Below are positions 50,210 to 58,800 of a stretch of 64,000 nucleotides of DNA, piece by piece. The DNA comes from an uncultured Dehalococcoidia bacterium. GTDB taxonomy: Bacteria > Chloroflexota > Dehalococcoidia > Lucifugimonadales > UBA3495. The notes below the pieces were generated by a model. The model was given only the letters and a program-made list of their open reading frames with translations, searched no databases and was not told where the DNA came from. The position numbers and the translations under genes are program-made. Positions within the stretch are counted from its first letter, which is position 1, and each line of letters starts with the position of its first letter. The stretch covers positions 1,940,001-2,004,000 of the forward strand of contig CATQHB010000002.1 of the NCBI GenBank assembly GCA_958295765.1, written 5' to 3'.

Positions 50210-51481
50210 TTGGTAGATAACAGCCTGTCCCCCCACGGGGGCGTACTAATCGAAAGGGTCGCTCCCTGGGACGCTGCGGCGGCCGGCGGCCGGCGTTGCC
50301 TGGCGCACCTGCCCCGGATTGCCGTGCGCGACCAGATTGCCCGGGAGTGCGTCAACCTGGCCTATGGGTTCTTTTCACCCCTGGAGGGGTTTATGGGCCG
50401 GGCCGACCTGGACTCGGTGGCCCGCCAGATGACCCTGGATAGCGGCTATGTCTGGAGCATCCCCATTGTCCTGGATTTGGCCGATGCGGAAGTGGCCCAA
50501 CTGGGGCTGAAGCCGGGCGATACCGTCCTGCTGACCTACCAGGAGCAGCCGTTGGCTACCCTGGAGGTAACGGAGATTTACTCCTATGACAAGGAGTTTC
50601 TGGCCCGGCAGGTGTACGGAACTACCGAGGAGGCCCACCCCGGGGCGCTGCGTACCTACGGCTATCAGGACAAGTTTGTGGCCGGGCCGGTTACCCTGAT
50701 TAACCCGCCCCGCATCAACCCGCCCTTCGACCGGTTCTGGCAAACGCCCCGGCAACTGCGCCAAATCCTGGCTGACCGGGGCTGGAATCGGGTGGTGGCC
50801 CACCAGACCCGCAACGTCCCCCACGCCGGCCACGAGTGGCTGATGAAGGGTGCCTGGCTGGCGGCGGCGGCCGACGGGGTGCTGGTCAGCGCGGTCATCG
50901 GCGAGAAAAAGCCGGGGGATTATATTGACGAGGCTATCGTCCTGACCCATGACCTGCTGCGGGAGGCCGGGTTTTTCCGCCAGGAAACTCACCTGACCTC
51001 CACCCTGATGTGGGATATGCGGTACGCCGGCCCGCGAGAGGCGGTCTTTCACGCCCTGGTGCGCAAGAACCTGGGGTGTACCCACCATATGTTTGGCCGC
51101 GACCACGCCGGCGTCGGCAGCTACTACGACACCTACGCCGCCCATCGTGTCTTTGAGGACTTGCCCGACTTGGGCATCAAGTCGGTGCTGACCCTGGAGT
51201 GGTGGTATTGCCCGGTATGCGGCGGCGTGGCCTATGAGGGGCTGTGCGGCCACCGGGAGCAGAAACAGGACTTGGCCGGAACCTTAATCCGGCGCATCAT
51301 CCAGGGCGGCGCGGAACCGGCGCCCACCACCCTGCGGGCCGAGGTGCTGGAAGTGGTGCGGGAGTGCGCCGACAAATACGGCTTTGGCTCGCCCTTTGTG
51401 GCGGATACCTATTTGGAGAACCGCACTCCGGTTATGTCAATGCCGGCGCTGGATTGCGCCTGTACCTGTAGCGACCCATAG
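50210..51481 (+). CDS. sat: Sulfate adenylyltransferase (ATP sulfurylase)
   Basis: A 423-residue homo-oligomeric-type ATP sulfurylase, interconverting sulfate plus ATP and APS plus pyrophosphate. The nucleotide site is HQTRNVPHAGHEW (residues 198-210), the second HxxH-type region FGRDHAGVGSYYD (295-307), and C-terminal cysteines CPVCGGVAYEGLCGH suggest a zinc site as in dissimilatory enzymes. A TTG at 50210 is the likely start; a closer ATG does not exist. It precedes aprB and aprA on the same strand with a 106-base gap that holds a terminator-like hairpin. Direction (sulfate reduction or sulfite oxidation) is not set by this gene alone. Confidence 0.92.
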   Translation: MVDNSLSPHGGVLIERVAPWDAAAAGGRRCLAHLPRIAVRDQIARECVNLAYGFFSPLEGFMGRADLDSVARQMTLDSGYVWSIPIVLDLADAEVAQLGLKPGDTVLLTYQEQPLATLEVTEIYSYDKEFLARQVYGTTEEAHPGALRTYGYQDKFVAGPVTLINPPRINPPFDRFWQTPRQLRQILADRGWNRVVAHQTRNVPHAGHEWLMKGAWLAAAADGVLVSAVIGEKKPGDYIDEAIVLTHDLLREAGFFRQETHLTSTLMWDMRYAGPREAVFHALVRKNLGCTHHMFGRDHAGVGSYYDTYAAHRVFEDLPDLGIKSVLTLEWWYCPVCGGVAYEGLCGHREQKQDLAGTLIRRIIQGGAEPAPTTLRAEVLEVVRECADKYGFGSPFVADTYLENRTPVMSMPALDCACTCSDP

Positions 51482-51494
51482 ACCGTTTCCCTGA

Positions 51495-51525
51495 CCCCCG
51501 TTGACTTTGGCGGGGGCTTTATTTT
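51495..51525 (+). terminator. Terminator-like hairpin between sat and aprB
   Basis: CCCCCG and CGGGGG enclose a 10-base loop and are followed by ctttatttt. It could end sat transcripts or attenuate read-through into aprBA. Confidence 0.6.
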
Positions 51526-51587
51526 GGCCGAAACTTGCCAGAACCTTGGATACACTTCGATACACAACTATATAGGGGAGGAACCAA

Positions 51588-52043
51588 ATGCCCACTTTTG
51601 TGAACCCTACCGCCTGCAACGCCTGCGCCGGCGAACATCAAGGCCCGCTGTGCGTTTACATCTGCCCCAATGACCTGATGGCGCTGGATTTGGAGTCGAA
51701 CAAGGGCTTTAACCAGGAACCGCAGTTGTGCTCCGAGTGCTACGCCTGCGTCAAGCTCTGCCCCCAAGAGGCCATCCACGTCCGGGGCTACTCAGACTTT
51801 ATCCCCCTGGGCGCGTCGGTGCAGCCCCGGCGGGTGGAGAACGGCCTGACCTGGACCGTAACCTTCCGCAACGGGAAGGTGCTGGAGTTCACCTACCCCT
51901 CCCGTTCCACCCCGGTCGGCTCCAGCGAACCCTACAAAGACTTCACCGAAGACCCGGCCGGCGACCTGAAAGGCCAGGGTCTGGCCGGTGAATCCCACTG
52001 GCTGGGGGTGGACAAGCTGCCCTCCCTGGCCGCCAGCAATTAA
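51588..52043 (+). CDS. aprB: Adenylylsulfate reductase beta subunit
   Basis: A 151-residue AprB with two [4Fe-4S] clusters: C10, C13, C22, C26 (CNACAGEHQGPLCVYICP) and C48, C51, C54, C58 (CSECYACVKLCP). The C-terminal ~85 residues (SDFIPLGASVQPRR, LEFTYPSRSTPVGSSEPYKD) form the domain that wraps around AprA. It carries electrons to or from the AprA flavin. GGGGAGG lies 7 bases before the ATG, and aprA starts 16 bases after its stop. Confidence 0.95.
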   Translation: MPTFVNPTACNACAGEHQGPLCVYICPNDLMALDLESNKGFNQEPQLCSECYACVKLCPQEAIHVRGYSDFIPLGASVQPRRVENGLTWTVTFRNGKVLEFTYPSRSTPVGSSEPYKDFTEDPAGDLKGQGLAGESHWLGVDKLPSLAASN

Positions 52044-52059
52044 AGGAGGCGTGCTTAAA

Positions 52060-53919
52060 ATGGCGTTACCCGTTACCGAAACCGTTGAATGTGACATCCT
52101 GATTATCGGGGGCGGAATGTCTGGCTGCGGCGCCGCCTTTGAGTCCAAGTTCTGGGGCAGCGACCTGAAAGTGGTCATCGCCGAGAAGGCCGTCATCGAG
52201 CGCAGCGGCGCCACCGGCGAGGGCCTGTCGGCCATCAACTGCTATATGGGCCAGCGCTACGGCTGGAACACCCCGGAGGACTTTGTCCAGTACGTGGTCA
52301 ACGATATGATGGGCCTGGCCCGGGAGGACCTGGTCTATGACGTAGGCCGCCACGTGGATTCCTCGGTACACCTGCTGGAAGAGTGGGGCCTGCCCATCTG
52401 GAAGAAGGAAGACGGCACCTATGAGCGCATCGGTCGCTGGCAGATTCCGATTCACGGCGAATCCATCAAGCCGGTAACCGCCGAACCGGCCCGCAAGGCG
52501 GTGGGCCAGGAAAACATCTACGAGCGGGTTTCCGTTACCCACCTGCTGACCGACGCCAACGACCCGGAACGCATCGCCGGGGCCGTCGGCTTTGGCGTGC
52601 GGGAAAACAAGCTCTACCTGTTCAAGGCCAAGGCGGTCATCATCACCACCGGCGGCGCCTCCAACGTCTTTCGCCCCCGCTCGGTCAACGAAGGCATTGG
52701 TCGCACCTGGTACTCGGTATTCGCCACCGGCTCGGCCTACGGGCTGATGATTCCCGTCGGCACCGAGATGACCCAGATGGAACACCGCTTTGTCCCCACC
52801 CGTTTCAAGGACGGCTACGGCCCGGTGGGGATGTGGTTCCAGTATTTCCACGCCCGGGTTACCAACGCCCTGGGCGAGGACTATACCGTTACCCGGGACG
52901 ATGAGCTGGACAAGTATCCCCCCTATGGCCGGGCCGTGCCGACACCGACGCCCCTGCGCAACCACCAGATGTTTCTGGACATTCGGGACGGCAAGGGGCC
53001 GATGTATATGCGCACCGAGGAGGCGATGCAAAAGCTGGCCGGCGGCGACCCGGCCAAGATGGACCAGGTGCGCCAGGAGGCGTGGGAGGACTTTCTGGAT
53101 ATGACCATCGCCCAGGCCCTAACCTGGGCCTCCCAGAACATCGAACCGGAGGTAACGCCGTCGGAGGTGAACCTGGCCGAGCCGTACATTATGGGTTCCC
53201 ACTCCGGCGAGGCCGGGGCCTGGGTCAGCGGCCCGGAGGATTTGGCGCCGCCGGAATACTTCTGGGGCTACAACAAGATGACCACCATCCGGGGGTTGTT
53301 TGCCGCCGGGGACGGCGTAGGCGCCGCGCCCCACAAGTTCTCCTCCGGCTCCTTCACCGAGGGTCGGCTGGCGGCCAAGGCGGCGGTCAACTTCCTGCGG
53401 GACAATCCAGCTGCCCCCAGCGTCAGCGACGCCCAGGTGCGCCAACTGCACGAATCCATCTGGGCGCCCCTGGAAACCTTTGACCGGCACCAGGGCGCAT
53501 CCACCACCGAGGGGATTAACCCCAACTACATCACGGCGGCCCAGGCCCTGGTACGGCTGCAAAAGATTATGGACGAGTACGCCGGCGGCACCTCAGCCTG
53601 GTACACCACCAACGGGCCGACGCTGGAGCGGGGCATCCGGCTCATCGAGATGCTGCGGGAAGACCTGAAACAGTTGGGGGCGCGCAACCGCCACGAACTG
53701 CTGCGCTGCTGGGAGGTAGTGCACCGCACCTGGGTGGGCGAGGCCCACATGCGCCACCTGCTGCACCGCCAGGAAACCCGCTGGCCCGGCTACTACTACC
53801 GGGCCGACTACCCCGACCTGGACGACGCCAACTGGCGGGTTTTCGTCAACTCCCGCTACGACGCGGCCAACGACCAGTGGAGCCTGATGACCAGGCCGTA
53901 TATTAACCTGGTGAAGTAA
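52060..53919 (+). CDS. aprA: Adenylylsulfate reductase alpha subunit
   Basis: A 619-residue AprA flavoprotein of the fumarate-reductase fold. FAD is bound by CDILIIGGGMSGCGAAFE, with ERSGATGEGLSAINCYMG following. The substrate region includes HARVTNALGEDYTV and MFLDIRDGKGPMYMRT, and the capping segment GLFAAGDGVGAAPHKFSSGSF is typical. It interconverts APS and sulfite plus AMP. The ATG at 52060 has AAAGGAGG upstream. No qmoABC, aprM or dsr gene follows; a terminator comes 40 bases after the stop. Confidence 0.95.
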   Translation: MALPVTETVECDILIIGGGMSGCGAAFESKFWGSDLKVVIAEKAVIERSGATGEGLSAINCYMGQRYGWNTPEDFVQYVVNDMMGLAREDLVYDVGRHVDSSVHLLEEWGLPIWKKEDGTYERIGRWQIPIHGESIKPVTAEPARKAVGQENIYERVSVTHLLTDANDPERIAGAVGFGVRENKLYLFKAKAVIITTGGASNVFRPRSVNEGIGRTWYSVFATGSAYGLMIPVGTEMTQMEHRFVPTRFKDGYGPVGMWFQYFHARVTNALGEDYTVTRDDELDKYPPYGRAVPTPTPLRNHQMFLDIRDGKGPMYMRTEEAMQKLAGGDPAKMDQVRQEAWEDFLDMTIAQALTWASQNIEPEVTPSEVNLAEPYIMGSHSGEAGAWVSGPEDLAPPEYFWGYNKMTTIRGLFAAGDGVGAAPHKFSSGSFTEGRLAAKAAVNFLRDNPAAPSVSDAQVRQLHESIWAPLETFDRHQGASTTEGINPNYITAAQALVRLQKIMDEYAGGTSAWYTTNGPTLERGIRLIEMLREDLKQLGARNRHELLRCWEVVHRTWVGEAHMRHLLHRQETRWPGYYYRADYPDLDDANWRVFVNSRYDAANDQWSLMTRPYINLVK

Positions 53920-53958
53920 GGGCCGGCCTGACGGTTAGACAATCAGCGGATAAAGCAT

Positions 53959-53990
53959 CCGGCCCCGGCGGTTGTAGTCGCCGGGGCCGG
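53959..53990 (+). terminator. Terminator after aprA
   Basis: CCGGCCCCGGCG (53959-53970) pairs perfectly with CGCCGGGGCCGG (53979-53990) around gttgtagt. It is followed by gtgttatatt. Confidence 0.7.
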
Positions 53991-54069
53991 GTGTTATATT
54001 GGGCTACGATAATCAGACCCTGAACCAAACCCTGCTGAATTCCGCCGTCCGGTGGCGCGGAGGCCCGCT

Positions 54070-54210
54070 ATGACCACTAAACTAACCTACACCCGCTGCA
54101 CCGACATTGACTACGCCAGCCTGGATTTTAACCCCGATGCACCGGAACCGCTGCCCGACGCTATGTATCAATATCCCGTATTCGTCGAAATCAAGGCCGT
54201 GCTGGTCTAA
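54070..54210 (+). CDS. Small ORF, 46 residues (possible Uma2-type remnant)
   Basis: An ATG with GGAGG 7 bases upstream opens a 46-codon frame beginning MTTKLTYTRCTDIDYASLD and ending LPDAMYQYPVFVEIKAVLV. The good ribosome-binding site suggests it is or was translated. The sequence resembles the start of some Uma2-like proteins, but the rest of that domain is absent, so it may be a truncated gene. This is inference. Confidence 0.35.
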   Translation: MTTKLTYTRCTDIDYASLDFNPDAPEPLPDAMYQYPVFVEIKAVLV

Positions 54211-54223
54211 CCTATACGCTTCA

Positions 54224-54340
54224 TTAGCTGTCGGAAAGACTTAATGGTTCTCCCTCTGACAAATTTGCCAATATAGTTTTGCCCGGCCTATCAATATGTT
54301 CCACTTTCAGTAGCGTTCCGTCTTGGGTAGTCCAAGCCAT
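54224..54340 (-). other. Short ORF downstream of the Pycsar effector
   Basis: A 38-codon minus-strand ORF (MAWTTQDGTLLKVEH to GEPLSLSDS) lies in the frame of the effector gene after its stop codon. It lacks a clear ribosome-binding site. It could be a small extra component or the remnant of a third gene; support is weak. Confidence 0.2.
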
Positions 54341-54385
54341 TGAATTTGCTGGCGTAATCCTTACTGCCCGGTTGCTGTTTGAGCG

Positions 54386-54889
54386 TCAGACACTTCCAAA
54401 AGCAAGCAATACCACTGCAAGGAAAATTGAAGGAATAGTTAAAATAAATGCCCGCTTTACTCGGTGCATTTTAGCGCTGGCAATCTGCGAAACTCGAAAA
54501 GCCTGATCCAACAACTGTTGCTCAATAGACGCTGCGCTTAGCTGAACGCTATTCGCCACGTAAGAATCTCGGCTCATTTTGGCAATATCTTCAAAATATA
54601 TCAAAGAAGAACCAGTCAAGGGAGTTGCAGGCATATAAACACGGGCTGCAACGAATATAGCGGCTGCTACTGAGCATAACCAGAGCACTATAAGCGCCAG
54701 CACAACTACCTGCACAGTACCCCAAGCGTCCACCTTCAAGATTTCCAATAAAGGACTGAATCGAGCAGATAAAGCGCCAAGCAATGCTAAATTCACGAAT
54801 ATAACGGGAGCGGCCTTTGCATCGGCCATTCTGGTAAACTCTATGGAGCGGGCGAGCAAGGCATAATGGGATTGAAGGCGTTCTTCCAC
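54386..54889 (-). CDS. pycTM: Pycsar effector with transmembrane segments (PycTM-like)
   Basis: A 167-residue membrane protein matching the PycTM pattern: early D-A-K-A motif (MADAKAAPVIFVNLALLG), membrane segments at ~29-50 and ~57-84, the intervening SLIYFEDIAKM, a soluble helical stretch (SIEQQLLDQAFRVSQIASAK), then K-x-x-R-V-K-R-A leading into a third segment at ~147-166. In Pycsar, a cyclic pyrimidine nucleotide triggers such effectors to breach the membrane and stop growth of infected cells. GTG start with GGAG 8 bases upstream; it begins 3 bases after the cyclase stop, so translation is coupled. Assigned from family pattern. Confidence 0.8.
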   Translation of the reverse strand: MEERLQSHYALLARSIEFTRMADAKAAPVIFVNLALLGALSARFSPLLEILKVDAWGTVQVVVLALIVLWLCSVAAAIFVAARVYMPATPLTGSSLIYFEDIAKMSRDSYVANSVQLSAASIEQQLLDQAFRVSQIASAKMHRVKRAFILTIPSIFLAVVLLAFGSV

Positions 54890-54892
54890 AAG

Positions 54893-55729
54893 TTAGCTCC
54901 GGGGACGTTTGCCGGATATTAGGGCTTCGCAAAACTCTGGGCCGTGGATGGAGCACCATTTAGTCTTTAACCGGTGAAAGGTCGAAAAATCTAAACCCAA
55001 ATCTCTCGGCGTTTGTTCCTCACTCCAGAGATAAGTAGTATCCTCAATTTGGGCGTCAAGCCCCCTTCCGCGCACCCCACCTCCGCATCCACAGGACTGA
55101 CAGAAAATCCGTTGCTGGAGTGGTGACGAACTTCCGAATAAACGGAATACCCTATCCGACACTGCTAATTCATTCGAACCTGCCAGAGAGCTCAGCTTAG
55201 CGGACATATTGACTGGTTTGCCGACCCAGACTTCATTCAATTTCACGTGCCTGGTCCCTAACCGTCTAACCATGACAGTACCTCGATCCATTCCAATACC
55301 GGCTGTCAAATCCAAATCAATCGACCGGTCTCTTCTTAAACTCTCTGCTATATCCCCCTCAACGGCGGTCTTAATAGTAATGGCACACGCGGCAGCACTG
55401 AAAATAGAACCTTTTCCACTAAATAGCCCAAACAGCCCGTCTCCTTGAATATCCACGTATCGCGCCCCAAATCCATCAAATATCACCGCTGCTGCTCGAA
55501 CAAAATAAGTGTAGGCTAGTGCAACTTTATCCTGATGGCTACCCGCGCTAATCTTGGTTGAAGATTTCATATCGACAAAGACCGCAGAGACATTAGGGAT
55601 TCTGAACCAAACCCCATTGTTAGTAGGCCCCGTTTCCGGCACGTCAGTTACGTCTCGGATTTCGATGCCTAATCCCCTTTGTTGGTCAAGTTGCGAACTA
55701 ACGTCCGCCAGTATGCTATCGAGCTTCAC
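54893..55729 (-). CDS. pycC: Class III nucleotide cyclase, Pycsar type (PycC-like)
   Basis: A 278-residue class III cyclase. Metal-binding aspartates are visible at D53 (AVFVDMKSSTK) and D97 (DIQGDGLFGLF), and GKPVNMSAKLS aligns with the catalytic N-x3-R, with lysine in place of arginine. The C-terminal ~75 residues carry a cysteine cluster (CQSCGCG) and KWCSIHGPEFC, a possible zinc-binding tail. Because the next gene encodes a PycTM-like effector, this is more likely a pyrimidine (cCMP or cUMP) cyclase than an adenylate cyclase; the product is inferred. GTG at 55729 has AGGAG 7 bases upstream. GC content is visibly lower than in the flanks. Confidence 0.82.
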   Translation of the reverse strand: MKLDSILADVSSQLDQQRGLGIEIRDVTDVPETGPTNNGVWFRIPNVSAVFVDMKSSTKISAGSHQDKVALAYTYFVRAAAVIFDGFGARYVDIQGDGLFGLFSGKGSIFSAAACAITIKTAVEGDIAESLRRDRSIDLDLTAGIGMDRGTVMVRRLGTRHVKLNEVWVGKPVNMSAKLSSLAGSNELAVSDRVFRLFGSSSPLQQRIFCQSCGCGGGVRGRGLDAQIEDTTYLWSEEQTPRDLGLDFSTFHRLKTKWCSIHGPEFCEALISGKRPRS

Positions 55730-55927
55730 GATTTAACTCCTAACTAATGGATTCAGATTGACACTGCTAACTCAATTTTAATACATCGTCGCCCAATTTA
55801 CCAAACTCATAAGTATAGGCGTACCAAGATTGGCTGATGGGAAACCCATACCTACCTAGTAGTGTTATAATCCCTCCACGCAACCCCCTAATCCAACAAC
55901 ATTTACCCCCACCAAGGAGCAACCAGA

Positions 55928-56824
55928 ATGAAAGTAGGATTTATCGGCCTTGGCAATATGGGCAACCCTATGGCCGGCAACTTAATCAAGGCCGGCCACC
56001 AGCTTACCGTCCATGACCTGCGGCGGGAGGCGGCTACCAATCTGCTGGAGTTGGGCGCCGAGTGGGCCGACACGCCGGCCGCTTGCGTCCCCGGCCACGA
56101 CGTGGTGCTGACTTCCCTGCCGGTGCCCCGGGACGTGGAGGCGGTGGTGTTGGGCGAAAACGGCATCCTGGAAGGCGCCAGCCCCGGCTCGGTCTATATG
56201 GACCTGTCCACCAACTCGCCCACCGCCATCCGCCGCCTCCACGACGTTTGCGCCGAGCAGGGGGTCATCGTGCTGGACGCCCCGGTCAGCGGCGGCGTCT
56301 ATGGCGCGGCGGCGGCGACCCTGGCGGTGATGGTCGGCGGCGATGAGGCGGTGTTTGACCGGATGAAGCCCACCCTGGACGCTATCGGCAGCCACGTCGT
56401 CTATTGCGGCCCCATCGGCAACGGGATGGTCTGCAAGATTTGCAACAATATGCTGAGTATGGGCATCGGGGTGCTGCTGACCGAGGCGCTGACCCTGGGG
56501 GTCAAGGCCGGCGTGGATTTGGCGGTGCTGGCCGACGTGATTGCCAACAGTTCCGGCGGCAACCGGCGCATCGTCGAAAAGTTCCCCCGCTACCTGTTCA
56601 AGGGCAACTTTGAGCCGGGCTTTGCCACCGCCCTGGCCGCCAAGGACGTGCGCCTGGGCACCGACCTGGGCCGGGAATACGGCGTCCCTATGGACCTGGC
56701 TAACCTGGTGGACCAGCGGCACGTCGAGGCAATGCACCGGGGCTGGGGGCCGGAGGACTCGGACGCCGTGTCCAAGCTCCAGGAGGAAAAGGCCGGGGTG
56801 CAACTGCGGCTGCCGGAGGGTTAA
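55928..56824 (+). CDS. 3-hydroxyisobutyrate dehydrogenase family protein
   Basis: A 298-residue beta-hydroxyacid dehydrogenase. The N-terminal Rossmann motif is VGFIGLGNMGNPMAGNLI, the substrate-binding loop DAPVSGGVYGAAAATLAVM, and the catalytic lysine lies in GNGMVCKICNNML. The C-terminal region KDVRLGTDLGREYGVPM matches the family. It likely oxidises a 3-hydroxy acid with NAD(P); the substrate could be 3-hydroxyisobutyrate, tartronate semialdehyde or other. A paralogue is at 62152. AGGAG precedes the ATG. Confidence 0.88.
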   Translation: MKVGFIGLGNMGNPMAGNLIKAGHQLTVHDLRREAATNLLELGAEWADTPAACVPGHDVVLTSLPVPRDVEAVVLGENGILEGASPGSVYMDLSTNSPTAIRRLHDVCAEQGVIVLDAPVSGGVYGAAAATLAVMVGGDEAVFDRMKPTLDAIGSHVVYCGPIGNGMVCKICNNMLSMGIGVLLTEALTLGVKAGVDLAVLADVIANSSGGNRRIVEKFPRYLFKGNFEPGFATALAAKDVRLGTDLGREYGVPMDLANLVDQRHVEAMHRGWGPEDSDAVSKLQEEKAGVQLRLPEG

Positions 56825-56859
56825 GCGCGTTGGTAGGTAGTTGGTCGATAGGGGGTTTT

Positions 56860-57702
56860 ATGTCGCAACGCCGCCGGAGTCCGGCTTTCACCGGAAAGAC
56901 CGGGACGGTCTGGCTGCTGTCCATCGGGGCCTTGGCCGCGCTGGTATTGGCCGCCTGCGCCCCGCCTACCCCGGGTCAAGAGCCGCCGGCTCAGTCTCTC
57001 AATGGCGATACTGAAGCCACCCCCTGGGGGTATTGGGGAGAGGGCGCGCCCAACAACTGGGGGACGCTTTCCGCGGACTTTGCCCTTTGCGCCGATGGTA
57101 CGCGGCAAGCCCCCATAAACATCACCGGATACCGGGAGGACGCCGCCGCCCCGCCGCTCTCCTTCACCTACCGCCACAACGCCCAGGAGGTAGTTCACGA
57201 CGGCCGGATCGCCAGCGTCAACTACGGCGCGGGCAACGAACTGAACATCGGCGAACTGACCTATGAGTTAAAGACGGCGCATATCCACGTCCACGCCGAA
57301 CACCAGATTGACCAACAACTTTTCACCGCCGAGTTGCACCTGGTACACCAGCAGCAGAGCGGCGAGTATGCGGTAGTCGCCCTGCTTTATCGTTTGGGCG
57401 CGCCAGACCCGGTAGTCCAGGCCTTGATTGATGCCTACCCCCGGCCGGGACAAACCCGCGAATCGGGCTTTACCCTCAACGCCGCCGACTACCTGCCGGG
57501 GGAGTTGGGTTACTACCGCTACCAGGGTTCCAAGACCACGCCCCCCTGCGCCGAGCCGGTGGACTGGATCGTGCTGCGGGAGATCGGCAGCATATCCCAG
57601 GAGCAGGCCAACCAACTGGCGGCGCTGCACAACGGCTTCAACCACCGCCCCATCCAACCCGGCAATGACCGGGACATAACCTACCGCGCGCCAGGGCGAT
57701 AA
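56860..57702 (+). CDS. Alpha-type carbonic anhydrase, lipoprotein
   Basis: A 280-residue alpha-carbonic anhydrase with a lipoprotein signal (LAAC, cysteine 33), hence anchored outside the cytoplasmic membrane. The catalytic domain shows WGYWGEGAPNNWG, QAPINITGY, the zinc histidines in AHIHVHAEH and ELHLVHQQ, and the substrate-site KTTPPCAEPVDW with YYRYQGS. The usual Trp after the H-x-H pair is replaced by Ala. The enzyme hydrates CO2 reversibly. The ATG at 56860 is used; upstream in-frame TTG would add 10 residues. The HIBADH gene ends 35 bases earlier. Confidence 0.88.
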   Translation: MSQRRRSPAFTGKTGTVWLLSIGALAALVLAACAPPTPGQEPPAQSLNGDTEATPWGYWGEGAPNNWGTLSADFALCADGTRQAPINITGYREDAAAPPLSFTYRHNAQEVVHDGRIASVNYGAGNELNIGELTYELKTAHIHVHAEHQIDQQLFTAELHLVHQQQSGEYAVVALLYRLGAPDPVVQALIDAYPRPGQTRESGFTLNAADYLPGELGYYRYQGSKTTPPCAEPVDWIVLREIGSISQEQANQLAALHNGFNHRPIQPGNDRDITYRAPGR

Positions 57703-57706
57703 TTAA

Positions 57707-57832
57707 AACATGGATATACAGGATATACAGGATAGATAATAGATTACGGGATAATAATTCTCTGCTTATCCGCAGTATTACCTTCCCGCAGACAACAAAA
57801 TCCTGTATATCCTGTCCATCCATGTAAATAAA
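57707..57832. repeat. Inverted repeat of family G
   Basis: acatggatatacaggatata near 57709 is mirrored by tatatcctgtccatccatgt near 57813-57832, with about 85 bases between. It fills the 140-base gap between the carbonic anhydrase and the SDR. Confidence 0.65.
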
Positions 57833-57844
57833 GGAGGCCAAGCG

Positions 57845-58663
57845 ATGCAATTGCCACCGGGACGGCTGCGACTGGAAGGGAAGGTTGCCATTGTAACCGG
57901 GGCCGGCTCCAGCGGGCCGGGGGTTGGCACCGGCAAGGCCACGTCAATTCTCTTTGCTCAGGAAGGCGCCAAGGTCCTGCTGGTGGATCGGGAAGAGGCC
58001 GCCGCCGCGGAAACCCTGGCGGAGATTGAGGCTGAAGGTGGAACGGCCTCGGTGTTCCAGGCCGACGTTACCAACGCCGCCGACTGCCAGGCTATGGCCG
58101 ACGCCGCCGTAGAACGCTATGGCGCGCTCCACGTCCTCTTTAACAACGTAGGCATCAGCGGCCCCGGCTCCCCCACCGGCGTTGAGGAAGAGGTCTGGGA
58201 TCGGGTGCTGGACGTGAACCTCAAGAGTATGATGCTGACCAGCAAGTACGTGGTTCCTAAAATGATTGAGTCCGGCGGCGGTTCCATCATCAACGTATCG
58301 TCTATTGTCGGCCTGCGGGCCGGCAGCGGCGCGCCCAGCATCCCCTACGCCGCCTCCAAGGGCGGGATAATCGGAATGACCGCTACCATGGCGGTGCACC
58401 TGGGCCGGGACAACATCCGGGTCAACTGCCTGGCCCCCGGCCACCTCTACACGCCTATGGTGGCCGGGCGGATGTCCGAGGAGATGCGGGACCTGCGCCG
58501 CCGGGCCGGGCCGCTAGGCACCGAGGGCAGCGCCTGGGACATTGCCTGGGCCAACGTATTCCTTGCCAGCGACGAATCCCGCTGGATTTCCGGCGTAACC
58601 CTGCCCATCGACGCCGGCCTGCTGGCCGCCACGCCCCTGGCAATGTTTCCCCACTTGCAGTAG
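57845..58663 (+). CDS. SDR family oxidoreductase
   Basis: A classical 272-residue short-chain dehydrogenase. Cofactor motif: IVTGAGSSGPGVGTGKATS, with a longer-than-usual glycine loop; NNVGISGPGSP; catalytic serine in IINVSSIVG; and Y-x3-K in PYAASKGGIIGMT. The C-terminal LASDESRWISGVTLPIDAG is typical. Substrate unknown. GGAGG lies 9 bases before the ATG. Confidence 0.9.
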   Translation: MQLPPGRLRLEGKVAIVTGAGSSGPGVGTGKATSILFAQEGAKVLLVDREEAAAAETLAEIEAEGGTASVFQADVTNAADCQAMADAAVERYGALHVLFNNVGISGPGSPTGVEEEVWDRVLDVNLKSMMLTSKYVVPKMIESGGGSIINVSSIVGLRAGSGAPSIPYAASKGGIIGMTATMAVHLGRDNIRVNCLAPGHLYTPMVAGRMSEEMRDLRRRAGPLGTEGSAWDIAWANVFLASDESRWISGVTLPIDAGLLAATPLAMFPHLQ

Positions 58664-58800
58664 CCGGGGACTACTGGTAAAACGGAACCAGGGCTTTAAG
58701 ACGACACCCTACCGTGGGATGGCAATTAAAGGGTCGCGGTAAAGGAACAAAAGGTTAAGCGGTCTATGACCCTCTAAGCTGTATTTATCATTCTTGGTGC

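Noticed and set aside
54893-55729. Ordinary adenylate cyclase
   Set aside because: The directly coupled PycTM-like gene and the Cys-rich tail favour a Pycsar cyclase, though the product is not proven.
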